The notes under the pieces were generated by a model, which saw only the letters and a list, made by a program, of their open reading frames with translations, was not told the origin of the DNA and did no database searches. The position numbers and the translations under genes were made by a program. 64,000 nt of DNA from Combretum micranthum (lineage: Eukaryota; Streptophyta; Magnoliopsida; Myrtales; Combretaceae): positions 1 through 64,000 of the forward strand of contig JAMXBD010004312.1 of the NCBI GenBank assembly GCA_024138025.1. The letters are read 5' to 3'. Positions 35,416 to 45,159 of the stretch are shown in pieces (the first letter of the stretch is position 1; every line of letters starts with the position of its first letter).

Positions 35416-37360
35416 CCTTCCTCTTCCAATCTTTCACACAATTCATTCACTACCAAAACTCTCTCAAAATCTCTCCACAAATTCTCTCTTCAACAATTCT
35501 CTCTACCAAAACTCTCTTAAACCAATTCCTCACAAAAATCATCCCTCATACATAAACTATCTACCACATATTACTACTCACTTAATACCCATTTCATCTA
35601 CCACCTTCATACCTCTTACATACCTTAGGTAAATATTTATTCCATCTATTATTCATCAATGTCATGTAACTTAACATGACTATGGTGTTGTTTTGAAACT
35701 CATATGAGTAGTAAAAGCAACAACATGTTCACGTTTTGTTCTTGTACATAAGCTTCCTATTTTATTATGTTATTATTATTATTGTGATTATTTGCTTATA
35801 TATATAGTATTATGTATATATATATTTATTTAGAGCATATAAGCCCATTTGTTATTTATTTATTTTCAAGTTATGCAATTTATTTATTTTATGTTGATAT
35901 TAAGACTAGTCTTTCTAGTTTTAGACTTGTCCATATCAAGTCAAAACAATCTTTTATTTATTCTCTTTAAATCTTTCGGGACTAGTCCATTCTTAGTCCC
36001 GGGACGCCTTGATAAAGCTAAGGCTCCAATACTTGATCGGGATTCCTTGATGAAGCTAAGGTTCCCAATGCTTGAAATTTTATTTTCTTGCTCATTAATT
36101 ATTTTTAGTATTTTCTTATGTTCTTATTATTTTATATGCTTATGATACTTGCATTTGCATAATGTTAATGTCTCAACTAGTCTAAAATAGAATCTTGTTT
36201 TACTAAATGAGCTCAAAGCTAAGTTTCCAATTATATGATTTACCACAAAGACATGAAGTTATTATCAACAACCTAGAAATGAATAATACAAGTTTTCTCA
36301 AGTTTTCTTAAATAAGAAAAATAGATTTATCAAGAAAACGTAAGAAATAGATGTTTTCTTTGTATTTTATGGTAATCCAAGTTTTTAGAAAAATAAATCG
36401 TTCATATTGAAAGTTTGAGACTTAAATTCTTTTCTAAAACTAAGGAACAAACTAGTTTTCAAAGTTAATATAAAAATCAACTCATAAGGAACCCACTTAG
36501 GAAAAGTAATGATTTTTAAATTCTAAAAGAAAGAACTTGTTTTCAAAATAATATAAATAAAGTAAGGTTAGCAATAATGGATTTTATCAATAAAGATGAT
36601 TCTTTTCAAAAAAATGAAAGAACAAGTTTTAGAAAGCAAAAGCTTATATTTTAGGAATAAATATAAGAAGACAAGATTCATTTTCTAAAAACCATCCTAA
36701 ATACAAGTTTATAAAAAGGTTTTTATCAACTTAATATACTTTTGATGAATTTGAACTTTAATCACTAGAAGGAAAATTTAATAAACTAAAGGATTAAGGA
36801 AAAATTCAACTTGTTTTGGAAGAAGAATGAAGAAAATAAAATAAGAATATACTCATTTATAACAACCTAGGAAAAATATAAAGTTTCTTTAGATACTTGA
36901 AATGAAATTTTCAAAACTAAGGTTTAAATAAATTGTTTTATGAAATAAATTGTTGAGACACTACCATTGGGATTTTGCATATAAAGTGAGCATACCTATA
37001 TATTCAAATGTGTTTATCAAATATATTTTATATTGTTACAAAAGGATTTTCTTTAAAAATGGAGTTGAGTTAGAAAATGGATTTTGCAAAAGTTTAGAAA
37101 ATTCGTTTTAAATCTGTACCTGACGTTTTCGAAACCAAATGACCTTTTATGACCAAGATAAGTTTAGAAATGGATAGAACTTTTCGAATAGGTAGAAAAC
37201 GGTATATCATATGCGAAATTCCGAGTTAAAATGAGCAAGTTATGGCCATTTTAAGTTGGAATTTCTTTTATACGATTTTACTGCGATTTTAAGTAAAGTT
37301 TAGAATCTCCAAGAATAGAAATTCATGGAAAAACTTATCCCGGGTATTTCTTTTGTCTAG

Positions 37361-37407
37361 GTGACGAAGGATACGAGAATACCCTACCTGATGATTACTA
37401 CGACTAA
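37361..37407 (+). other. Candidate LTR mini-exon, copy E
   Basis: TTTTGTCTAG precedes 47 nt encoding (G)DEGYENTLPDDYYD and TAA. GTGAGT follows at 37428. The frame is open. The exon-like unit would be about 67 nt with the stop inside it. Confidence 0.55.
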
Positions 37408-38520
37408 GAAGATAGCGAAATGGACGAGTGAGTTATTCCTTCTAATTTCGTTACCTTGCTTGTGCTTGTAATGTAATAGCATTAGTGTACTAAGAAAAGA
37501 TAAAAACGAATATATGTGGGGATTTCGGGATTATGTGATTCTATGTTTATGCGTGAAATGAGAATTAAGATATTGCAATTTCGATCTGCTTGTTTAAATA
37601 ATTTTGTTTACTTACTTGTATGATTGTTTATTGTGGCTAAATTGTTTGATCGCCTATAAACCTTAATATAGTTGACCTAAGAACAATAAAAAGTTCACGC
37701 ATAGCATCCATCGAGTCACATCTATTTTTGAAGGATGCTGCCTCCTAACGCGTAGAGTTGGATTGGTTGTGATCGTGCGGTGCCACGGGCCATGTTCCTT
37801 CCTGGAGAATCCAAATTGCTCAGGGAAAGCGGACTCTAGGGTTCGGAGCGAGCCAACCGAACGCTGTGGGTGAGGACCTGGGGACTAGCAGTAGAAGGTC
37901 GAGGACCTTCAACCCCGATTCCCTAACCTTTGATACGGAGGGGTAAATCCGTTCTATATATGGTTTCCGGATGACTATATATATTCGCGTAATCATGTGA
38001 TTGTTGCATTGTATGCATAGCATATGTTTGATTAAATAAATAAACTTGTTTGAAATTATGGTACGAACGAAAAGGAATATCTCACTAAGCTAGTTGTAGC
38101 TTATACCCCTATAGATTTTGTTGAAACAGGTATATTCGTGGATTAAATTTGAGGATCATGACATTAAGGAAGTCATGGACGGATGATTAAGGATATGGAA
38201 TCATACAATGAAGAAATTTTGTAAGGTTCTTTATATGTGATAACCTATATGATTAGGGACGCATATTTATTTGAAGATAATAGAAGAATATGCTTTAAGA
38301 ATTGAATTGTGATATGCTTACGTTTTATATTAAGTATTCTCTTTGCCTTGCTACTTATGTATTATCAATGTAAATTGCGCTACTCCGATGCGTCCCCTTG
38401 GTTGTGATGTACGCCTTGTACATAATATGGAAGCCTTTGCATGACTAAGATAGTCATTCCTAGGCTTTAGTATTGTGTATGGTGGACTGCCACGTTTAGG
38501 GTACCCCTCGGGGCGTGACA

Positions 38521-39230
38521 TAAGATACAGTGTAGATTTTCTGCATGTGAAGCAAAGAGGAAGGACGGTAGAGCAATATGAGACTGAATTCACTCATTTG
38601 CTACAATATGCACCCGAATCCTTCAGAGACAGCGAAGAGCTGAAAAGACAAGTATTCTTGGGAGGTCTAGATGAAGACCTAAGGATTAAGTTGGAAGAGC
38701 TTGGATTGAAAACTTATCCAGAGTTGGTGGAAAAGGCTCAGATAATAGAGGGAGTAAGGAAAAGGAAGTATTAGATGCCAAAAAAGAAAGTCTTTGGGAA
38801 AAGGCCATTTGATGCCTCGAGTTCAGGATTCAAGTGCAAGAGATACAAGCCTCACTATGGATTCTGAGATAATGGAAATGGAAGTGGAAAACCCAATCTG
38901 GCGAGGTTAATGTTACTTGTTAGAATTGTAAAGAGGCGCACTATCCTAGACAACGCCCAGAGCTAAGAAACAAGTGTTTATTTTGTGGTGAATCTAGTCA
39001 CATGGCCCATGCCTACCCAAAAAATGGCCATCACCTACTTTACCTGTAAAGCAAAGGGACACCTTGCAATAGAATGCCCACAAAGGAAGAGTATGGCAGC
39101 TCGACCTTATGGAACACTTGGCAATGTGAGCACGATAAAGGGTGGAAGTAGGAGTGGATGTCGTGCCGTCAGCCATGCACGAAATGAGACTCTACAACTT
39201 CGAAGGACAATGGATAGTAGAAGAAGATGA
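38521..39230 (+). pseudogene. gag: Tekay gag, C-terminal part and zinc knuckle
   Basis: The gag core resumes directly after solo LTR E (VDFLHVKQRGRTVEQYETEF, PESFRDSEELKRQVFLGGL, then a stop near 38774). A CCHC-type region follows at about 38965-39090: C-L-F-C-G-E-S-S-H-M-A-H-A-Y, where the last Cys is Tyr, and after a frame change C-K-A-K-G-H-L-A-I-E-C. Several stops and frame changes show it is dead. Confidence 0.8.
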
Positions 39231-39438
39231 TGATGAGATGGAATTAACAGCCTTGGACCAAGGAGGAGAGAATGATGTCGATTTAATCATAGGTCAGCTG
39301 CAAAACCCTATTAATTAAAATTTTTCTTTTTAATTACCAGTTTTTCTAAAACGTCAAACTATTAAAGAAAAGTTAAAACTTTAAAACACAAGATAGATAA
39401 GTAGTAAGGACGATGTAGGTCTAAGTAGTAATTAGCGT

Positions 39439-39984
39439 TTGTTGAACACATGCCACATATTGGTGAGTAGAAGTGAGGCCTATATGTTGTTTGATACTAG
39501 AGTAACACACTCGTTCATCACCACTAGTTTGGTTAGACAGCTCGATTTACCAATAGTCACCACCACCTCTAGCCTACGAATCAAGACACCCACAAGAAGT
39601 ATCGTGTCAACTCGGGAGATGTTGAAAGATTGTCCATTGGAAATTCAAGGATACCCCTCTAAGAGTGATCTAATAGTGTTGGAGATGCGCAAGTACGAAA
39701 TCATACTCGGTATGAGCTGGTTAACTAAGGTTAAAGCTATTGTGGATCGACGAAAGAAGATAGTAAGCTTTAATATTCAATATGGGAAAGAAGTGGAATT
39801 CGTTGGAGAGACCACAATCCCAAGAGGAAATGGGTTAAACTCTTTTAAGTTAATGATGGAGGATGAAGAAATAATGCCCATTGAGGATACCTCTAATAAG
39901 GAAAAACCACAAGAAGTAAGAAATATACCGGTTGATGATGAGTATCCGGATATATTTCCAGATGTGTTGCTTGGGTTACCCTAA
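39439..39984 (+). pseudogene. pol: Tekay aspartic protease, active site mutated
   Basis: A 181-codon open stretch. The active site reads L-F-D-T-R-V-T-H-S-F-I in place of the family's LFDSGATHSFI: the catalytic Asp is kept but the essential S-G is T-R. Other family motifs remain (DLIVLEMRKYEIILGMSWL, DEYPDIFPDVLLGLP). A stop at 39982 separates it from RT, where a fused polyprotein is expected. The changes are consistent with G-to-A and C-to-T decay. Confidence 0.85.
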
Positions 39985-40052
39985 AGAGGGAAATTAATTT
40001 TGAAATTGGTTTGTCTCCTAATACAGAACCGATATCAAAACTACCTTACTAG

Positions 40053-40684
40053 ATGGTGCTGGTTGAGTTGAAGGAGTTGAAAATTCAGTTACAAGAACTA
40101 TTAGATCAGAAGTTCATAAGGCCTAATGTGTCGCTATGGGGCGCAACTGTACTATTTGTGCAGAAGAAGGATGGATCTATGAGGCTATATATCGATTATC
40201 GTGAGCTCAATAAAGTTACAATTAAGAATCGATACCCTTTACCTATGATTGATGATTTATTCGATCAGCTGCAAGGAGCTCACGTGTTTTCACGCATAGA
40301 TTTACGCTTCGGTTATCACCAATTAAGGATAAAACCCAAAGACGTGCCAAATAAGGCTTTTCGCACAAGATATGGGCACTATGAATTTTCAGTGATGCCT
40401 TTGGGTTGACTAATGCACTAGCTACATTCATGGAACTCATGAATAGAGTTTACAATCCACTCTTGGACAAATGTGTAATAGTATTCATCAACAACATTCT
40501 AATCTACTCAAAAAGTGAGAAGCAACATGAAGAGCTTCTTAGGATGGTGTTGCAAACTTTAAGAGAACATAAGCTATACACCAAGTTGTCTAAGTGTGAC
40601 TTTTGGCTAGATCGGATATCCTTTCAGGACATGTTGTGTCAAGAGAAGGCATCTCGATCAACCCTGAGAAGATCAAGGCTGTAA
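40053..40684 (+). pseudogene. pol: Tekay reverse transcriptase, catalytic Asp pair lost, frameshifted
   Basis: RT motifs are clear: [77 protein letters not shown] one-base loss near 40404 shifts the frame. The catalytic box then reads [10 protein letters not shown] at 40481-40510; the family has F-I-D-D, so both metal-binding Asp are Asn (two G-to-A changes). Another frame change follows near 40630. It cannot polymerise. Confidence 0.9.
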
Positions 40685-40816
40685 TGGATTGGAAACAGCC
40701 ATAAACGATAACCGAAGTAAGAAGCTTTTTAGGACTAGCTAGCTATTATTGCTTGTTTATAAAGGGTTTTTCAAAAATAGCTAAGCCCTTGACTCAATGA
40801 ACACAGAAAAAATGAG

Positions 40817-41230
40817 ATGTTTATTTGGACAAATAAATGGGAGCAAAGTTTCCAAGAACTGAAACAACGGCTAGTATTGGCACCAATCTTGGTTTTGCCA
40901 TACTCGGAGAAATCTTATATTGTGCATAGTGACACTTCAAGGAACGGTCTTGGATGTGTACTCATACAAGAAAGAAAATTTATTGCTTATGCTTTTCAAT
41001 AGTTGATACCATGTGAGCAGAACTACCCTACGCATGATTTGGAGTTAGTCGCAGTTGTCTTTGCTTTGAAGCTATAGAGGTAATATCTATATAGACAAAT
41101 CATAAAAGCCGTAAGTATCTTTTTACATAAAAGGAACTAAATATGAGGCAAAGAAGATAGTTGGAGTTGATCAAAGATTATGATATGGGAATTAACTATT
41201 GTCCGGGAAACGTAAATGCAGTTATGGATG
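40817..41230 (+). pseudogene. pol: Tekay RNase H, broken
   Basis: Connection and RNase H start: FQELKQRLVLAPILVLPYSE, HSDTSRNGLGCVLIQE (first catalytic Asp kept, DAS changed to DTS). Then QNYPTHDLELVAVVFALKL, stops near 41003 and 41076, and the end motif YDMGINYCPGNVNAVMDALS. Confidence 0.8.
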
Positions 41231-42300
41231 CTCTGAGCCAGAAAAACTATGGGGAAGTAGCTGCATTAATCATAAGCCAAAAGAAACTAATAAAAGAATT
41301 TGAGAAATTGAAGATTGAATTTATTGGACAAAGTATGGAACTAGAGATAGCTAATTTGGTGTTAGAACCAACCTTGGTTGAGAGAATCAAAGAGGCTCAA
41401 CGATATGATGAAGTAATGCAAAAGCTTAAGAAGGAGGTTTAGGAAGGAAAATACTTTGACTTTGTAATAGATGAGGAGGATGTGGTTAGAATAAAAGGAC
41501 GACCATGTGTACCAAAGGATGAGGAGTTAAGGAAGGAAATTATGAGTGAAGCCTACAACTATGGCTATACTATATACCCCGGAGGTATAAAATGTACCAA
41601 GACTTGAAAAGCCACTATTGGTGGAATGGCATGAAGAGGATGTAGCAGACTACGTAATGAAATGTACATTTTGCCAACAAGTGAAGGTAGAAAATCAAAG
41701 GCTAAAAGGATTGTTAAAGCCTTTGCCTATCCCTGAATGGAAATGGGATCAGATATCCATGGATTTCGTGTGCAGTTTTCCAAAGACTTCAATGAGTTCT
41801 GATATAGTATGGGTAATTGTGGTTCGATTGACAAAGTCAACGCACTTTTTACCAATCAATATGACATACTTTACAGACAAGTTAGCCAAGATCTACATCC
41901 GAGAAATAGTGCAGCTACATGGCATACCCACGGGAATTATTTCAGATCGAAACCCAAGGTTTATATCTAAGTTCTAGACAAGTCTATAAAAGAGTTTGGG
42001 TACATAGTTACATTTTAGTACTGCATATCATCCTCAGACCGATGGACAATATCAGTGGACAATTCAAACCCTAGAAGACAAGCTGAGAGCATGTATATTG
42101 GAATTCAAGGGAAGCTGGGATAATCACATACCACTTATTGAGTTTGCTTACAATAACAGCTACCACTCGACCATTCAGATGGCACCCTACAAAGCCTTGT
42201 ATGGATGGCGTTGTAGGTCACCTCTGTTTTGGGATGACATAAAAAACTTGCTATTGGACCAGACTTGGTACAAGAGGTGACTGATAAAGTGAAAGTCATA
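41231..42300 (+). pseudogene. pol: Tekay integrase, broken
   Basis: A linker with QKLKKEV and VRIKGRPCVPKDEELRKEIM is followed by the zinc-binding region, where both His are replaced by Tyr (EAYNYGYTIYPGG; the family has EAH...HPG). After frame changes come CTFCQQVK, the core WDQISMDFVCSFP (first Asp) and HGIPTGIISDRNPRF (second Asp). A stop at about 41975 and a shift precede the region with the third residue. 42098-42280 holds the end of the core (EFAYNNSYHSTIQMAPYKAL, YGWRCRSPLFW). Multiple lesions make it inactive. Confidence 0.85.
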
Positions 42301-42444
42301 TAATAAAAGATGAAGGAAGCACAAGACCGGCAAAAGAGTTAGGTAGATTTGAAGAGGCGAGTTCTCGAATTCCAAGTAAGTGAACATGCGTACTTGAAAG
42401 TGAACCCTATTAAGAGTATATGAAGAGTACGTACACAAGGAAAG

Positions 42445-42807
42445 TTGAGCTCGAGATACATTGGACCCTTTGAGATACTTGAAAGAGTTGGAGATCTGGT
42501 ATATCGTTTGGCTCTGCCTTCGAATCTATTGGGAGTGCATAATGTGTTTCATGTCTCGGTGCTAAGGAAATATGTACCAGTCTCAAAGAGAATCATGGAG
42601 TTAGAACCCATCCAATTAAAGAAAAATCTCACCTACGAGGAACATCCAGTGCAAATCTTGGATAAGAAAATGCAAAGGTTGCAAAATAAGGAGATCCGGT
42701 ATGTGAAAGTGTTACGGAGAAACGACGCATTTGAAGAGGTAACCTGGGAGGCCGAAGAGGAGATTCAAAGGAAGTACCTCGAGTTGTTTCAGGAAAGAGG
42801 TACATAA
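42445..42807 (+). pseudogene. pol: Tekay integrase C-terminus with chromodomain
   Basis: A 120-codon open stretch with GPFEILERVGDLVYRLALPS and NVFHVSVLRKY, then the chromodomain-like end: VQILDKKMQRLQNKEIRYVK, VLRRNDAFEEVTWEAEEEIQ, RKYLELF. This tail is the hallmark of chromoviruses and is thought to steer integration to particular chromatin. The domain itself is intact, although upstream pol is not. Confidence 0.9.
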
Positions 42808-42827
42808 ATTTTAGTTTTGAGGATAAA

Positions 42828-44252
42828 TGATGTAGATCGTATCAACCCTTAAATTTATAATTCCAATTAACTCCTACGACCTAGTTAGGCAGTGTACCTA
42901 TTTATAGTTGTATAGGGTCAAACGAATATCGTCTACAGGGATCTTTGAGACAATTACTAGAATTAACCGGTTTTCTACTATTTAGCAATCCTACTTAAAT
43001 ACCACTATTACTAACAACTATGATTCACTAATTAACTAATTAATTCGCAATCAACGTGTATTCACAACCTTAATAATTCAACAATCACAAAACAATACCC
43101 TAGACCTTGATACACCACTAACCCTAAATCTTATTAATAACATTCGTCAATGCAGCACGTGTTCTTGAATTGCAGGAACCCTAATTTCATTAACCTCTCT
43201 CTCGAGATAATTAAATCCTAACCCTATATGTCTAATGGAAATCTCTTCCTCACTAGATTCATATAAAGGTTGCATTAATGATCACAATTCCTCATAAAGA
43301 TAAATTCTTGATGCAAAAGATTCATGTAATCTATCTCTAGATTTACATTCAAACCCTTCTACTCATGCTAGATCTTTCCTATTAATCAATCCGTCGATTC
43401 AATTAACAAGAATCATACAATAATCTAATATTGCGCATATACTAGATTAAGACAATCAAGCAACATGAATAGATTCAAGAACAAGAACTTCATTCAACAA
43501 ATCAATTCAATCCACATTAAGGTTAGGGTTTCTCAAAATCTAGGCATATAGATCTAAGCTTCCATTGTAAAATAATTACAAATATAAACCATGGAAGAAT
43601 AAACATAAAACATGATGATTACACCCTTTAACCAACAAGTCTTGTGATGGAAAATTGTTAGGAGTTCCTCTTCTTCTCGCACGTCTTTTCTCCTAGGGTT
43701 TCTTCTTATCAATTGTGTGTGTCTCAAACAAAGCGCGGGTGGATATTTTTATAAGAAAATGGACATTTCTTCTACACGGGCATCCTACACGGGCCGTGTT
43801 CGGGGCCATGTTGCTTCCCATTTCGACGATTTCCTCGGATTTCTACGATTTAGAGTCCTACACAAGCCCGATCATAGCCTGTGTTGCGAAGTCGTGTACA
43901 TTCCACGAAGCATTTTGTCCATTTCTTATCTCCAACATAAGCATCCAACATGGCTCGTGTTGCGTCCTCATGTTCTTCACAATAGCTTGCTGTACATTTT
44001 CCAACGCCAACACCAGCACTCAACACAGCTTGTGTTGAAATCTCATGTATAATGAAATTCTTCACTTTGCACTTTTCTCATCAAAACTTGTTGTAATTCA
44101 TCAAAACATCTCCATAGTGCTTATTATCTCCTCTTAATCCTGAAATTAACATATTACTCAAATCAGTATCCTTTTCTACAATTATTCACATAAAAATCAC
44201 TATAATATCATACTAAAGCTATGTGAATAATTAGGGTATTTTGTACTTATCA
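42828..44252 (-). mobile_element. Solo LTR F, Athila-like family, 1425 bp
   Basis: It runs TGATGTAGATCG...TGTACTTATCA with exact duplication ATAAA at 42823-42827 and 44253-44257, inserted between the Tekay stop codon and its PPT. It shares the TGAT...ATCA ends and general layout with the Athila LTR: minus strand TGATAAG start, and a TATA-like TTATAAAAAT at about 43745-43756 with a GC-richer block behind it. The GC-rich motif here is ACACGGGCCGTGTT and decayed versions (43785-44040) instead of GCCGGCGGCTTT. Open frames inside are chance frames. Confidence 0.85.
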
Positions 44253-44265
44253 ATAAAACTCTATT

Positions 44266-44279
44266 TAAGGTGGGTAGAT
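44266..44279 (+). other. Polypurine tract of the Tekay element
   Basis: AAGGTGGGTAGAT lies directly before the 3' LTR start TGTAAACCCCC. Confidence 0.85.
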
Positions 44280-45002
44280 TGTAAACCCCCATTTTCTTAG
44301 CAAACCGAACTCGGTTTTGGTAATTGAAACCAAAAACTAAAACCCTAAAGGAATACCGTAAGACTAGTATGGAGCCTAAGAACCCTAGGACCGGTGATAC
44401 CGAGAATGAAACCCTGGAACATAAAAATGATTTGGCTTTAGAATATAGTCCTAAATAATATACCGAAACATAAAAATATCATATTTAAAAAAATTCATCC
44501 ATTTCGAACTCGATCGGGATCTGTTTTAGAAAACCAGCCTCCGAGACTCGAAAATAGAAAAATATTTTGTACAACTCTTTACAATCGAAATTTAATGAGG
44601 AATTCAAAAATATAATTATAAGAATTTTTCGGTTTATAAAAATTACAGTAGCCTTTTATTGTATTTTCATTACTACCGATAATTTAATTGTCTAATCTAC
44701 TTTTTGATTTCTAATCATACTATTCATCAAGTACAACCACCCATACCCTATTCTTATATCCTTACAACCTATTTTTACAACCATACATCATATTCCTTAT
44801 AATTTACTTTTGCAATACATTTTTATTACTTAAATTACTTATTTAAATTTGAAAAATTATACAAAACAAATCTCGGATTTCTCTCTCTCCTCTCCCTAAA
44901 ACTAGCGTGAACCCCCACCACCAACCCCTCCCTCTGGCACCTCTATTTGTTTTATTTTTTTTTCTTCTTTTATTTAAATACACATACCCTAATCCAATTT
45001 CC

Positions 45003-45010
45003 TATATAAA
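45003..45010 (+). promoter_or_regulatory. TATA box of LTR J
   Basis: CCTATATAAACACC, about 720 bp into the LTR. Confidence 0.55.
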
Positions 45011-45120
45011 CACCTTTAAGCATTACACTTTACACCTTTCTTTCTTTTTCACAAAACCAAACCTTTGAAATTTTTTTCTCTCCTCTCTCTCCCCTTGTGT
45101 GCCGCAAGCCTCCCTCTCTC

Positions 45121-45122
<2 letters not shown>

Positions 45123-45157
<35 letters not shown>
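45123..45157. repeat. (CA)n microsatellite
   Basis: About seventeen units in the transcribed leader of LTR J. Confidence 0.95.

Positions 45158-45159
<2 letters not shown>

Larger units (their letters stand above)
34173..38520 (+). mobile_element. Solo LTR E, Tekay-like family, plus strand, 4348 bp, uninterrupted
   Basis: It runs TGTAAACCCCC...CCCCTCGGGGCGTGACA with the exact duplication TAAGA at 34168-34172 and 38521-38525, inside the gag gene of the larger Tekay element. Removing it restores the gag frame. It is the best complete example of the long LTR in this window. It carries the U3 module (35035-35105), TATA-like box (35403), first donor AG|GTAAAT (35629), tandem duplication (36007-36074), inverted-repeat block (37221-37260), mini-exon (37361-37407), second donor GTGAGT (37428) and the CTCACTAAGCTAG block with TATAG (about 38080-38113). 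Confidence 0.95.

Noticed and set aside
35108..35632. 174-codon plus-strand open frame in LTR E, and similar ones in D, H and K
   Set aside because: Low-complexity Leu/Phe/Ser/Thr-rich translation of the CT-rich U3 and leader. Neither start nor residues are conserved between copies.
37681..38023. GC-richer stretch with a 67-codon minus-strand frame in LTR E
   Set aside because: No similarity seen to a known family, and equivalents in other LTRs (for example 56880-57060 in G) are not open in the same frame.
43715..44065. Three overlapping open frames of about 70-110 codons
   Set aside because: They lie within solo LTR F on both strands and match no domain. The GC-richer motif block keeps stops rare by chance.
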